Below are positions 9,493 through 17,898 of a DNA stretch of 42,794 nucleotides, one piece after another (position 1 is the stretch's first letter; the number at the start of each line of letters is the position of its first letter). This DNA is from Physcocola sp002396385. GTDB taxonomy: Bacteria; Bacteroidota; Bacteroidia; Bacteroidales; Paludibacteraceae. Position numbers and translations under genes: made by a program. The DNA is taken from assembly GCA_946535435.1 (NCBI GenBank), contig CAMNDM010000031.1, forward strand, positions 1 through 42,794. Reading direction: 5' to 3'. The notes beneath the pieces are model-generated. The model ran no database searches. It was not told where the DNA came from and saw only the letters and a program-made list of their open reading frames with translations.

Positions 9493-11043
9493 ATGAAATA
9501 TCCGATCGGCATACAGTCATTTGACAAAATAATAGAAGGCGGTTATGTGTACGTAGACAAGACGGAGCTTGTCTATAAGCTGGTTTCGTCTGGCGAATAC
9601 TATTTTCTGAGCCGTCCGCGCCGTTTTGGTAAAAGCCTGCTGACGTCTACACTGGAAGCCTATTTCCTAGGCCGCCGGGAACTGTTCAAAGGCCTGGCCC
9701 TGGAACGCCTGGAAACGGACTGGACGGAGTATCCGGTCTTTCATCTGGATTTTTCTGGCGAATCTTACACGAGCGGTGATGTCGTCCGTGCCACTCTCGA
9801 TGATTTCCTGAGTGAAAAGGAAGTTATATACGGGAGGGAAGAAACAGAAGTGTCGTTCGGTTTGCGTTTCATGGGCTTGATAAAACGTGCATACGAGAAG
9901 ACGGGACGCAAGGTGGTGGTTCTTGTAGATGAGTACGACAAACCCTTGACCGACACCATCGGCAACCCTGGTTTGCAGGATGCCAACCGGTCGCTGCTGC
10001 AAGGCCTCTATGGCGTGCTGAAGCGTGCCGACGCCTACATCAAGTTCGCCTTCCTGACGGGAGTGACCCGTTACGGCAAGTTGGGAATCTTCAGTGCAGC
10101 CAACAACCTTGAGGATATATCCATGAGTGAGCATTACGCAACGTTGTGCGGCATCAACGAGGCGGAGCTGCACGCCTGTTTCGATGAAGAAGTGCAGGCG
10201 TTTGCTGACAAACTGCAAGTCAGTAAAACAGATATGTACGCGCTGTTGAAGCGCAAGTACGACGGCTACCATTTCAGTGCCTGCTCCGACGGTGTCTATA
10301 ATCCGTTCAGCCTGTTAGACGCTCTGAAAAACAGGGTGTTGGAAAACAAGTGGTTCTCGACCGGCACGCCGACCTACCTGGCGAGGATACTGCGCATGGG
10401 TGATTTTGACCTGACCCAGTTCAACGGCTCTGTTATAGCGACAAAAGTAGATATGGAATCGTTCGGTAACGGAGAGGAGAACGTTCTTGCCGCCCTCTAC
10501 CAGAGCGGATATCTAACCATCAAAGACTACGACGGCAGTTTGTTCTACAAACTAGGCTTCCCGAACGAGGAGGTGGAGTCCGGCTTTATCCAGTATCTGA
10601 TGAAGGAATTTACCGGCAAACAGTCGGGTCAGCTGAACAGGGACTTGGTGGCGTTGAGGGAACTCATTGGCAGAAACGATGTGGATGGCTTTATGGCGCA
10701 GATACAGAACATCATCGCCCAGATTCCATTCGAGAGCAACGACGCCAAACTGATAGAGGCGAACTTCCGCAATATGGTTTACCTGATTATCAGTTTCACG
10801 GGCTACCGCACGAATATAGAGTTCCCGACCCTTGGCGGCCGCATCGACATCTATTTCGAGACATCAGAATGCGCCTACATCATCGAGTGCAAGCGCGACG
10901 CTACGGCACTATCGGCCTTGGAACAGATCGACGATAAGAAATACGCAGAAAAAGTGTCGGCCACCGGCAAGCGTGTTGTGAAGGTGGGTGCCAACTTCAG
11001 CACCACAGCGCGGAACCTGACCGAATGGGTGGTGGGGGAATGA
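9493..11043 (+). CDS. AAA-ATPase-like/PD-(D/E)XK nuclease protein, copy 3
   Basis: 516 residues, identical to copy 2 up to the last codon, where it ends VVGE and a TGA stop. All ATPase and nuclease motifs are intact. The last six or so bases of the gene and the 3' flank are not shared with the other copies, so copy 3 keeps what was probably the original right-hand flank of the locus, while copies 1 and 2 share a duplicated junction. A hairpin terminator lies 121 bases downstream. Near-perfect identity over 1.6 kb means either a very recent duplication or continuing gene conversion; an assembly artefact is possible and needs read evidence. Confidence 0.92.
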   Translation: MKYPIGIQSFDKIIEGGYVYVDKTELVYKLVSSGEYYFLSRPRRFGKSLLTSTLEAYFLGRRELFKGLALERLETDWTEYPVFHLDFSGESYTSGDVVRATLDDFLSEKEVIYGREETEVSFGLRFMGLIKRAYEKTGRKVVVLVDEYDKPLTDTIGNPGLQDANRSLLQGLYGVLKRADAYIKFAFLTGVTRYGKLGIFSAANNLEDISMSEHYATLCGINEAELHACFDEEVQAFADKLQVSKTDMYALLKRKYDGYHFSACSDGVYNPFSLLDALKNRVLENKWFSTGTPTYLARILRMGDFDLTQFNGSVIATKVDMESFGNGEENVLAALYQSGYLTIKDYDGSLFYKLGFPNEEVESGFIQYLMKEFTGKQSGQLNRDLVALRELIGRNDVDGFMAQIQNIIAQIPFESNDAKLIEANFRNMVYLIISFTGYRTNIEFPTLGGRIDIYFETSECAYIIECKRDATALSALEQIDDKKYAEKVSATGKRVVKVGANFSTTARNLTEWVVGE

Positions 11044-11164
11044 GAGTCTGTTTTTCTCCCTTAAATTCTGCAGATGGCAAAAACTTGAAGTGAATTCTGG
11101 AAACTTCTATGAAGTGGTTTCTTGATTTCCATCGTGAAATAATCGTTCCGTACTATATAAATGA

Positions 11165-11202
11165 AAACGGGCTTTGGTGCGTACCAAAGCCCGTTTCTTG
11201 TT
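11165..11202. terminator. bidirectional terminator between convergent genes
   Basis: AAACGGGCTTTGGT (11165-11178) pairs perfectly with ACCAAAGCCCGTTT (11183-11196) across a 4-base loop. T-rich sequence follows on both strands. It separates the AAA/nuclease array from the convergent secreted-protein gene. The 120 bases between the last copy and this hairpin show no gene. Confidence 0.88.
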
Positions 11203-11239
11203 TAATGTGTCAGAAAGCTCTTTTACAGAGCCTGACCTC

Positions 11240-13243
11240 CTATTTTTTCAAATAGTACTTTCTATTGTTTACAATATAGAGGCCGTTCTTCAAATCGTTT
11301 ATTACATCTTTGAAATAGACTTCTTTCCCAACAACGATGCCCGAAGGGGTGTAGATGGATACTTTCTTTTCACCTTGTTCATTCGCTATAATTGGAGATG
11401 AAACGACTATATCAAATGTGATTTTTGATATGGCAGTGTCGGAGCAGCCGGTTGCCGAATCTGTCGCCACCATATAGTAGTACCCGCTTTCTTCTGGCGA
11501 ATCTCCTTTCACCGTATATGGATACAGAATCTCTATATCCTCTCCGCCTTCCACCTTCTTGTAGAATTTCTGCAGTATTGTTCCAGGGACGGGGTCTCCG
11601 TATGTGTAGTTGAAACTTTCGGCGTGGAATACATCTGTCAGCGAAAGTGGCTCTTGATTATCTATGTATCCGTAGGCTGTCGTATAAGAGAGTGATTCTG
11701 GGGCTGTGGCCTTGACAATCATGTCGGGAACGTAGACTTTCACCCCATATACAACACCGTAGTTTTTGCATGCGTCTTTAAAACTAATCATCAGGCTGGT
11801 GTCTTTTGTGATGAGAGTTCCAGGAGCTATGTTCTGCGAAATCTGCAAGTTGGCACTGCAGAATTGCTGTAATCTGAAATGGTCGTCTTTTGTCACATCT
11901 GGAATGGCGAGTTCACACCCTTTCGCATAATCGGCCGGAATGTGGATTATTTCGTTGCTTACATGTGGCTTTTCGTAGTTGACGTGAAGAGTGGCAACCC
12001 AAAGCGAGTCTATATTACCGCAGCTGTCGCTAGCCTCAAGGTAGTATCTGACGTTGTATATATAGTGGCCGCATGCGCTATCCGAAGGGTCTTGGTCGCT
12101 TACGGTTATAACACGTATAGCTACATCAGAGCAACTGCTCTTTGCTATTGCCATAGTGTCGGTCAGTAGTAGGTCTACTGGTTGGCAATATGGGGTTTCA
12201 ATTTCTTGGTATGCCGGTCTTTTAATCCATACAATGCCACTTTTTATTTCTACAACGTTAATGTAGGTCGCAGCGGTGTCGGTACAGCCGGTTGTGGTGT
12301 CCATCGCCACAATGTAGTAGTAGTCATTCTGGGTGCTGTCTTTCAGCGTGAGCTTGTCGATTTTCTGCTCTGGGGTTAGGCCTGCGAACTTGTTGCCGTA
12401 GGTCTTACTGTTGTTGCTGTACACCAGACTGTCTTCCCAGACACCTCCTTTATAGTAGTCAGTCAGAATGGTCGATGGCACGGTTAGATATTCTCCTTGA
12501 TAGTATTCCCATACATACCCTTCTGTTTTGGAAACCCTTTCCGATGCCAGGTTCAATGGCTCATTCCCGATAATGTGGCAACTGCGCATGGTCGTCAGTT
12601 TTACGATGCTGTCTTTTTTCGGAACGTTCACCTTGACTTTTAGTGTTCCATAGTTTTGGCAGAAATTTCTTAGATTAACGTCCACTATAAGCGTCTCTGT
12701 TAGCGGTTTGCCTGCCTCTATGCTCTGTTCCACGAGAAGCATACTGCCGACTCCACATTTGGGTATTGCGAATAAATTCTGAACGTTAGGCATCAGGAAC
12801 GTGCAGTTCCCACCGTAGTTGGAGGTTATCTCTATTGTGTCGGCTGTTATCCCATCAATTTCTCTGAACCCCTCTTTGGTTTGCATGCCCGTTTGCAGCG
12901 GTGTGGTGTCAAGGCCTTTGCCGTAATGCTCGGTGAGTATAGGCAGGGTGTCTGTGTTCCCGCACTCGTCTGTGGCCACAACGGAGTAATACACATCGTA
13001 TATGTAGTGCCCGCATTCATCGTACTTTTCCGACTGGGTGCTCGTGACAAGGGTGTCGTAGCTGATGACTCCCTCACAGTCGCTCACTGCTTTCGGATGG
13101 CCGAGCTCTGTTATGTTTTTGCTGCAATCATTTTGATAAGTAGTCAAGGGTTGGAACACTCCTTCCCAGGCAATGCCGTTTTTTGCAAACGAAGACAGAG
13201 CGGTTGCAATACCTCCTAAAATAATGAGTAATTTTCTCTTCAT
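11240..13243 (-). CDS. secreted HYR-like repeat protein with T9SS-type C-terminal sorting domain
   Basis: 667 residues beginning with a signal peptide (MKRKLLIILGGIATALSSFA). The body holds repeated units with the phrase VATDECGNTDT or LEASDSCGNIDS preceded by CGHYIYDVYY or CGHYIYNVRY, the hallmark of HYR-like immunoglobulin-fold domains. Two repeats of YYYIVAMDTTTGCTDTA and YYYMVATDSATGCSDTA type lie between them, so the protein is built from a duplicated half. The last 40 residues (VSIYTPSGIVVGKEVYF, then DLKNGLYIVNNRKYYLKK) match the pattern of type A T9SS sorting domains. The likely fate is export, transport through T9SS and attachment to the cell surface. Its ligand is unknown. It has its own promoter at 13310-13340 and shares a terminator with the AAA array. 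Confidence 0.85.
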   Translation of the reverse strand: MKRKLLIILGGIATALSSFAKNGIAWEGVFQPLTTYQNDCSKNITELGHPKAVSDCEGVISYDTLVTSTQSEKYDECGHYIYDVYYSVVATDECGNTDTLPILTEHYGKGLDTTPLQTGMQTKEGFREIDGITADTIEITSNYGGNCTFLMPNVQNLFAIPKCGVGSMLLVEQSIEAGKPLTETLIVDVNLRNFCQNYGTLKVKVNVPKKDSIVKLTTMRSCHIIGNEPLNLASERVSKTEGYVWEYYQGEYLTVPSTILTDYYKGGVWEDSLVYSNNSKTYGNKFAGLTPEQKIDKLTLKDSTQNDYYYIVAMDTTTGCTDTAATYINVVEIKSGIVWIKRPAYQEIETPYCQPVDLLLTDTMAIAKSSCSDVAIRVITVSDQDPSDSACGHYIYNVRYYLEASDSCGNIDSLWVATLHVNYEKPHVSNEIIHIPADYAKGCELAIPDVTKDDHFRLQQFCSANLQISQNIAPGTLITKDTSLMISFKDACKNYGVVYGVKVYVPDMIVKATAPESLSYTTAYGYIDNQEPLSLTDVFHAESFNYTYGDPVPGTILQKFYKKVEGGEDIEILYPYTVKGDSPEESGYYYMVATDSATGCSDTAISKITFDIVVSSPIIANEQGEKKVSIYTPSGIVVGKEVYFKDVINDLKNGLYIVNNRKYYLKK

Positions 13244-13309
13244 AAGTTTTTAATTTTTGATAAATATAAAAGTAATTGATGTTAAATGCAATAGGATGTG
13301 TTGATTACG

Positions 13310-13340
13310 CAAATATAGTGTGATTACATTATATGAACAA
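13310..13340 (-). promoter_or_regulatory. promoter of the HYR-like gene
   Basis: On the minus strand TTG (13340-13338) is followed after 20 bases by TATATTTG (13317-13310), a full match to the Bacteroidota -33/-7 pattern. It lies 66 bases before the start codon. Confidence 0.75.
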
Positions 13341-13448
13341 AATAATTGTTCTCATTCTTCTTTAAATGAGAATTTTCGCTTTATGGTGGTTCTGTCGGTG
13401 TTAGGGAAAGAAAGTTATCCACAATTTGCTTATTGCTTATATTTTATC

Positions 13449-13479
13449 TTGCAAGGGTAACATATTGTGCTTATTTTTG
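13449..13479 (+). promoter_or_regulatory. carB: promoter of the carB leader transcript
   Basis: TTG at 13449-13451, a 20-base gap and TATTTTTG at 13472-13479 match the Bacteroidota consensus. Transcription would start near 13486, about 160 bases before carB and upstream of a leader ORF and a terminator. No other convincing promoter is seen between the terminator and carB. Confidence 0.72.
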
Positions 13480-13503
13480 TAAAAATTTGGACAAAGGGAA
13501 TCT

Positions 13504-13575
13504 ATGGTAGATGTTAGACATACATTGATTGCGTTTGTGGATGTTGAATCTGCAGATGTTTCCCTTTTTCTTTAG
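13504..13575 (+). CDS. putative 23-residue carB leader peptide
   Basis: ATG 13504 follows AAAGGGA (13493-13499) and opens a 23-codon frame that starts MVDVRHT and ends SLFL at TAG 13573-13575. The last codons read through a pyrimidine tract that is almost all U and C in RNA (13559-13573). The stop lies only six bases before the 5' arm of the terminator hairpin, so a ribosome near the stop would cover that arm. In E. coli pyrBI, RNA polymerase slows at a U-rich leader tract when UTP is low, the ribosome catches up and blocks the terminator. The same logic fits here. The peptide has a single Arg, so arginine attenuation is unlikely. Expression of this short frame is unproven. Confidence 0.5.
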   Translation: MVDVRHTLIAFVDVESADVSLFL

Positions 13576-13581
13576 TTGGTG

Positions 13582-13612
13582 GCGTTGGTTTTGGTTCCGA
13601 CGCTTTTTTTTT
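13582..13612 (+). terminator. intrinsic terminator (attenuator) inside the carB leader
   Basis: GCGTTGG (13582-13588) pairs with CCGACGC (13597-13603) including one G-U pair, with an 8-base loop, and nine Ts follow (13604-13612). It lies between the only visible promoter and carB, 35 bases before the start codon. Full termination here would silence carB, so read-through must be controlled or partial. Confidence 0.75.
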
Positions 13613-13647
13613 ATAGTTAGGTAAGACAAGAAACAAAAAGATAAAAA

Positions 13648-16600
13648 ATGGTAGAAGGTATTAAAAAAGTGGTTTTGCTTGGCTCCGGTGCTTTGAAGAT
13701 CGGACAGGCTGGCGAATTCGACTACTCTGGCTCGCAGGCTTTGAAGGCTATGCGCGAGGAGGGTATCAGCACAGTGTTGATTAATCCGAACATTGCTACA
13801 ATCCAAACTTCCGAAGGCGTGGCCGACAAGGTTTACTTCTTGCCGATTACCCCATACTTTGTTGAGGAGGTTATCAAGAAGGAACAACCCGACGGCATTC
13901 TGCTGGCTTTCGGCGGACAAACTGCACTGAACTGCGGAACAGAACTCTACACCAAGGGTATTTTCGAAAAGTATGGCGTTAAGGTGCTTGGCACTTCTGT
14001 CGATGCTATTATGATTACGGAAGACCGTGACCTCTTTGTCAAGAAACTCAATGAAATCGAGGCCAAGACTCCTGTCTCTCAGGCGGTCGAGAATATGGAA
14101 GACGCCATCAAAGTGGCCAACCGCATCGGATTCCCTGTTATGGTACGTTCGGCTTACGCTCTTGGGGGTCTTGGTTCGGGCGTGTGTGAGAACGAGAAGG
14201 AATTCCGCGAACTCTGCGACAGCGCTTTGGCTCACTCGAAGCAGATACTCGTTGAAGAGTCTCTGAAGGGTTGGAAGGAAATAGAGTTCGAGGTCATCCG
14301 CGACAAGAACGACCATTGTTTCACGGTGGTGCCTATGGAGAACTTTGACCCGCTCGGCATACATACCGGCGAGTCTATTGTTGTGGCTCCTATCATTTCC
14401 CTTTCCGAAGAGCAAATTCACATGCTCCAGGAAATTGCAAAACAGGTGGTTCGCCACATCGGTATTGTGGGCGAGTGTAACATACAGTATGCTTTCAATG
14501 CTGAGACAAACGACTACCGTATTATTGAAATTAACGCCCGACTCAGCCGTTCTTCCGCACTGGCTTCCAAGGCTTCGGGTTACCCGTTGGCATTTGTTGC
14601 CGCTAAACTGGCTTTAGGCTATTCTCTCGACCAAATCGGTGAAATGGGCACTCCTAATTCGGCTTATGTGGCTCCGTCTGTCGACTATATTATTGTGAAG
14701 ATTCCGCGTTGGGACTTGACCAAGTTCGTGGGCGTTGACCGTGAAATAGGTTCTTCTATGAAGTCGGTGGGCGAAATCATGTCCATCGGTAAGTCGTTCG
14801 AGGAAATCATGCAGAAGGGCCTCCGTATGATAGGCCAGGGTATGCACGGTTTCGTTGGCAATAAGGATTTGGAATTTGACGATCTCGACAAGGAACTTTC
14901 TCATCCTACCGATTTGCGTATTTTTGCGGTTGCTAAAGCGCTGGAAAAGGGCTACACCGTTGAACGCATCGAACAGCTGACTAAAATCGACGTCTGGTTC
15001 CTCAACAAACTTAAGAATATTGTAGACTATACCAAGGTTTTGGCTCAATACAAAAAGATTGAGGACATTCCGGCCGATGTGATGCGCGAGGCTAAACGCA
15101 TGGGCTTCTCCGACTTCCAGATTGCCCGTTATGTGGAAGACCCAGCCGGCAATATGGAGAAAGAGGTGCTGCGTGTACGTGAACTCCGTAAAAAACAGGG
15201 TATCCTCCCTGCGGTTCGCCGCATTAATACGGTTGCTTCCGAGCATCCGGAACTGACCAACTACCTCTATATGACTTATGGCGTTCAGGAACATTCCATC
15301 AACTACGGCTATAAGAACGATAAGTCTATTGTCGTGCTGGGCTCTGGTGCTTACCGTATCGGTTCGTCTGTCGAGTTTGACTGGTGCTCGGTCAATGCGG
15401 TACAGACCGCACGCAAACTGGGTTACAAGTCTATCATGATCAACTATAACCCTGAAACAGTTTCAACCGACTACGACATGTGCGACCGACTCTATTTCGA
15501 TGAACTCAGCTACGAGCGTGTGCTCGATGTGCTCGACCTCGAAAATCCAAACGGCGTTATCGTATCGGTGGGCGGACAGATTCCGAACAACTTGGCCATG
15601 AAACTCTACCGCCAGAATGTGCCTGTGCTTGGTACTTCTCCGGTCTCTATCGACCGTGCTGAAAACCGCCACAAGTTCTCGGCTATGCTCGACCAGCTGG
15701 GCATCGACCAACCTCGTTGGAAGGAACTGACCAGCTTCGACGAAATTGACTCGTTTATCGACGAAGTCGGTTTCCCTGTCCTCATCCGTCCTTCTTACGT
15801 GCTCTCGGGTGCTGCCATGAATGTCTGCTACAACAAGGAACAGATGCATACTTTCCTGAAGGCTGCTGCCAAGGTGTCGAAAGAGTATCCGGTTGTGGTG
15901 TCTTGCTTTATGCAGGGGGCAAAAGAAATCGAGTTCGACGCTGTGGCTAAGAATGGCGATGTTATCGAGTACGCGATTTCTGAACATGTCGAGTTCGCCG
16001 GCGTGCACTCGGGCGATGCAACCCTCGTGTTCCCAGCCCAGAAGATTTATCTGGAAACAGCCCGCCGCATTAAGCGCATCAGTAAGAAGATCGCGCAAGA
16101 ACTTAATATCAGCGGTCCGTTCAATATCCAGTTCCTGGCCACTCATAACGATGTGAAGGTTATTGAGTGCAATTTGCGCGCATCGCGTAGCTTCCCATTC
16201 GTTTCTAAGGTTTTGAAGCGCAATTTCATTGAAACTGCCACTAAGATAATGTTGAACGAACCGGTTGTCAAACCCGATTCTTCCACTTTCGACCTCGACC
16301 GTGTGGGTGTGAAGGCCTCACAGTTCTCGTTCGCCCGCCTGCACAAGGCCGACCCTGTTTTGGGCGTCGATATGTCGTCGACTGGTGAAGTGGGCTGTAT
16401 TGGCGCTAATTTCGACGAGGCACTGCTTACTTCCCTCATAGCGGTTGGTTACCGTATCCCATCTAAGGGCGTTCTGGTTTCTTCTGGCGATGCCAAGGGT
16501 AAGGTTGAACTGCTTGACGCTTGCAAGACTTTGGCCAAGAAGGGTATCTCGATTTATGCGACTGCCGGTACTGCCAAGTTCCTTGAAGAAAATGGAGTGA

Positions 16601-16869
16601 AGTCGACTGTGGTTTCATGGCCAGACGAGACTGCCAATGGTAACGTTAACGTGGTGGAATTGATGTCGGAACACAAAATCGACTTGGTTATCAACATCCC
16701 TAAAGACCAAAGCCACCGTGAACTCTCTAATGGCTACCGCATCCGCCGCTCGGCCATCGACCATAACATTCCGCTTATGACCAATGCCCGTTTGGCAAGT
16801 GCGTTCATCCGCGCTTTCAACGAAAAGGGTGAGAAAGACATCCAGATTAAAACCTGGCAGGAGTATTGA
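13648..16869 (+). CDS. carB: carbamoyl-phosphate synthase large subunit, standalone
   Basis: 1073 residues, the same length as E. coli CarB. It makes carbamoyl phosphate from bicarbonate, two ATP and ammonia supplied by a glutaminase subunit, for pyrimidine and arginine synthesis. The N-terminal synthetase half starts VVLLGSGALKIGQAGEFDYSG. Its ATP-grasp domain contains SAYALGGLGSG and ends in EINARLSRSSALASKASGYP. The linker domain is followed by the second half (VVLGSGAYRIGSSVEFDW, RPSYVLSGAAMNV, ECNLRASRSFPFVSK). The last 140 residues form the MGS-like allosteric domain. All motifs look intact, so it should be active. No carA lies next to it; a second full CarB occurs 3.8 kb downstream fused to CarA. 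It must use a glutaminase from elsewhere, borrow the fused one, or use free ammonia. An attenuator-like leader precedes it and a terminator follows it. Confidence 0.97.
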   Translation: MVEGIKKVVLLGSGALKIGQAGEFDYSGSQALKAMREEGISTVLINPNIATIQTSEGVADKVYFLPITPYFVEEVIKKEQPDGILLAFGGQTALNCGTELYTKGIFEKYGVKVLGTSVDAIMITEDRDLFVKKLNEIEAKTPVSQAVENMEDAIKVANRIGFPVMVRSAYALGGLGSGVCENEKEFRELCDSALAHSKQILVEESLKGWKEIEFEVIRDKNDHCFTVVPMENFDPLGIHTGESIVVAPIISLSEEQIHMLQEIAKQVVRHIGIVGECNIQYAFNAETNDYRIIEINARLSRSSALASKASGYPLAFVAAKLALGYSLDQIGEMGTPNSAYVAPSVDYIIVKIPRWDLTKFVGVDREIGSSMKSVGEIMSIGKSFEEIMQKGLRMIGQGMHGFVGNKDLEFDDLDKELSHPTDLRIFAVAKALEKGYTVERIEQLTKIDVWFLNKLKNIVDYTKVLAQYKKIEDIPADVMREAKRMGFSDFQIARYVEDPAGNMEKEVLRVRELRKKQGILPAVRRINTVASEHPELTNYLYMTYGVQEHSINYGYKNDKSIVVLGSGAYRIGSSVEFDWCSVNAVQTARKLGYKSIMINYNPETVSTDYDMCDRLYFDELSYERVLDVLDLENPNGVIVSVGGQIPNNLAMKLYRQNVPVLGTSPVSIDRAENRHKFSAMLDQLGIDQPRWKELTSFDEIDSFIDEVGFPVLIRPSYVLSGAAMNVCYNKEQMHTFLKAAAKVSKEYPVVVSCFMQGAKEIEFDAVAKNGDVIEYAISEHVEFAGVHSGDATLVFPAQKIYLETARRIKRISKKIAQELNISGPFNIQFLATHNDVKVIECNLRASRSFPFVSKVLKRNFIETATKIMLNEPVVKPDSSTFDLDRVGVKASQFSFARLHKADPVLGVDMSSTGEVGCIGANFDEALLTSLIAVGYRIPSKGVLVSSGDAKGKVELLDACKTLAKKGISIYATAGTAKFLEENGVKSTVVSWPDETANGNVNVVELMSEHKIDLVINIPKDQSHRELSNGYRIRRSAIDHNIPLMTNARLASAFIRAFNEKGEKDIQIKTWQEY

Positions 16870-16894
16870 TTTAATTTATAATTAACTGATATGG

Positions 16895-16931
16895 CGACGG
16901 GCGGGACAGAACTCCAGCCCGTCGTCTTTTT
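16895..16931 (+). terminator. intrinsic terminator after carB
   Basis: CGACGGGC (16895-16902) pairs with GCCCGTCG (16917-16924), and TCTTTTTG follows. It makes the standalone carB a single-gene transcript. Confidence 0.85.
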
Positions 16932-16988
16932 GTATAGGGCTCCTATTCCAAAGTTCGAATGTGTTGATAAGATTATTGCTGATTTATT

Positions 16989-17017
16989 TTGTTTGAAAAA
17001 TAAAAACTCTATATTTG
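16989..17017 (+). promoter_or_regulatory. promoter of the coiled-coil/peptidase pair
   Basis: TTG at 16989-16991, an 18-base gap and TATATTTG at 17010-17017. The spacing is one base shorter than usual. The start codon lies about 90 bases further on. Confidence 0.6.
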
Positions 17018-17108
17018 CAGTGAAAACAAAAAGCGCGGTAATTACCGAGTGCCAAATTATTGCGTATGAATTAATCGGCACTAAACACTTAAATATTTCA
17101 AAATTTTT

Positions 17109-17888
17109 ATGAAAGCAAAATCTCTAATGGTTGGCGTAGCTATTGCTATGTCCGCACAGTTCGCAAACGCACAGTATTGGAACTCTTCCAACAACAACCT
17201 CCTTACTGCGAAAAACAACTCGGCTGGTAATAACGCTTATGTGGGTATTGGTACCAACGCAACTTCAAATTACCGTCTCGATGTGTTGGGTAATATCTCT
17301 TTTGGACAATCTGCATCATCAAGTTCATCTGGTAGTAGCGTTATTATTAAACCTGCCGATTCACAAATTCCTTTAACCGTTCTGACTTCTAACAGAAAGA
17401 ATGCGCTTAAGGTATGGAGCAATGGTGGTGTTACTGTAGGTTCTACTACACTTTCTCCTTCAGGCAACGGTCTGACTGTTACTGGCAGAGCTTCTGTTGG
17501 TTCTTTGTATGTGTCTGGTGCCGCTAATTTGAACAGCACGCTGACGGTTAAGGGCAAAATCACATGTAAGAACGAGATTGAGGTGACTGCTATGAACGCT
17601 GGCTCAATCAATGCTAAGGACATCAATGTTGAACTTCCTGCAGCTGCCGACTATGTGTTCGAAGACAATTACAACTTGAAGAGCCTCAGCGAAGTGGAAT
17701 CTTACGTTAAAGAGAACAAACACCTCCCTGGCATGCCTAGCGCTTCTGAATTTGCTGAAAAGGGTATGAGCGTAAGCGAAATGAGCAACAAACTTTTGGA
17801 AAAAGTGGAAGAGTTGACCCTCCACATGATTCAGTTGGAAAAAGAAAACAAGGCCCTCAAGGCTGAAATGGAATTAATGAAAAAGTAA
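17109..17888 (+). CDS. secreted tail-fibre-like protein with C-terminal coiled coil
   Basis: 259 residues with a signal peptide ending near FANAQ. The middle is Ser/Thr/Gly-rich with short repeating strands (YVGIGTNATSNYRLDVLGNISFG, GLTVTGRASVGSLYVSGAANLNSTLTVKGKI), as in trimeric fibre proteins. The C-terminus is a pattern common in Bacteroidota: DYVFEDNYNLKSLSEVESYVKE, KHLPGMPSASEFAEKG, then LLEKVEELTLHMIQLEKENKALK, a clear coiled coil. This end resembles the chaperone-type tail of S74 fibre proteins but lacks an obvious self-cleavage motif. No T9SS domain is seen. The gene shares a transcript with the cysteine peptidase 10 bases downstream, so the two products may act together at the cell surface; that link is inferred from context only. 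Confidence 0.8.
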   Translation: MKAKSLMVGVAIAMSAQFANAQYWNSSNNNLLTAKNNSAGNNAYVGIGTNATSNYRLDVLGNISFGQSASSSSSGSSVIIKPADSQIPLTVLTSNRKNALKVWSNGGVTVGSTTLSPSGNGLTVTGRASVGSLYVSGAANLNSTLTVKGKITCKNEIEVTAMNAGSINAKDINVELPAAADYVFEDNYNLKSLSEVESYVKENKHLPGMPSASEFAEKGMSVSEMSNKLLEKVEELTLHMIQLEKENKALKAEMELMKK

Positions 17889-17898
17889 GGAGTAGGAT

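Larger units (their letters stand above)
6229..11037 (+). repeat. three-unit direct tandem repeat, period 1610 bp
   Basis: Units start at 6229, 7839 and 9449, each at TCCCCAATAATCC, and each carries one AAA-ATPase/nuclease gene with its own leader. Units 2 and 3 look identical until 11037, where unit 3 leaves the repeat in its last codons (GGTGGGGAAG in unit 2, GGTGGGGGAA in unit 3). Unit 1 is identical to the others from 6711 on but diverged between the start codon and 6710. No inverted repeats or transposase flank the array, so amplification by unequal crossing-over is more likely than transposition. Confidence 0.95.
13244..13647. other. divergent intergenic region between the HYR-like gene and carB
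   Basis: This gap of about 400 bases holds a minus-strand promoter (13310-13340), an inverted repeat TTCTCATT/AATGAGAA (13349-13356 and 13365-13372) that could be an operator, a single TTATCCACA, and the complete carB leader (promoter, leader ORF and terminator) listed separately. No other gene is visible. Confidence 0.7.

Noticed and set aside
6229..11037. Insertion sequence or transposon
   Set aside because: No terminal inverted repeats, target duplications or transposase. The units are direct repeats that each carry a complete AAA/nuclease gene.
13415..13423. Perfect DnaA-box-like TTATCCACA upstream of carB
   Set aside because: A single 9-mer is expected by chance at this window size. 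There is no cluster, no AT-rich unwinding region and no dnaA or dnaN nearby, so no origin is called.
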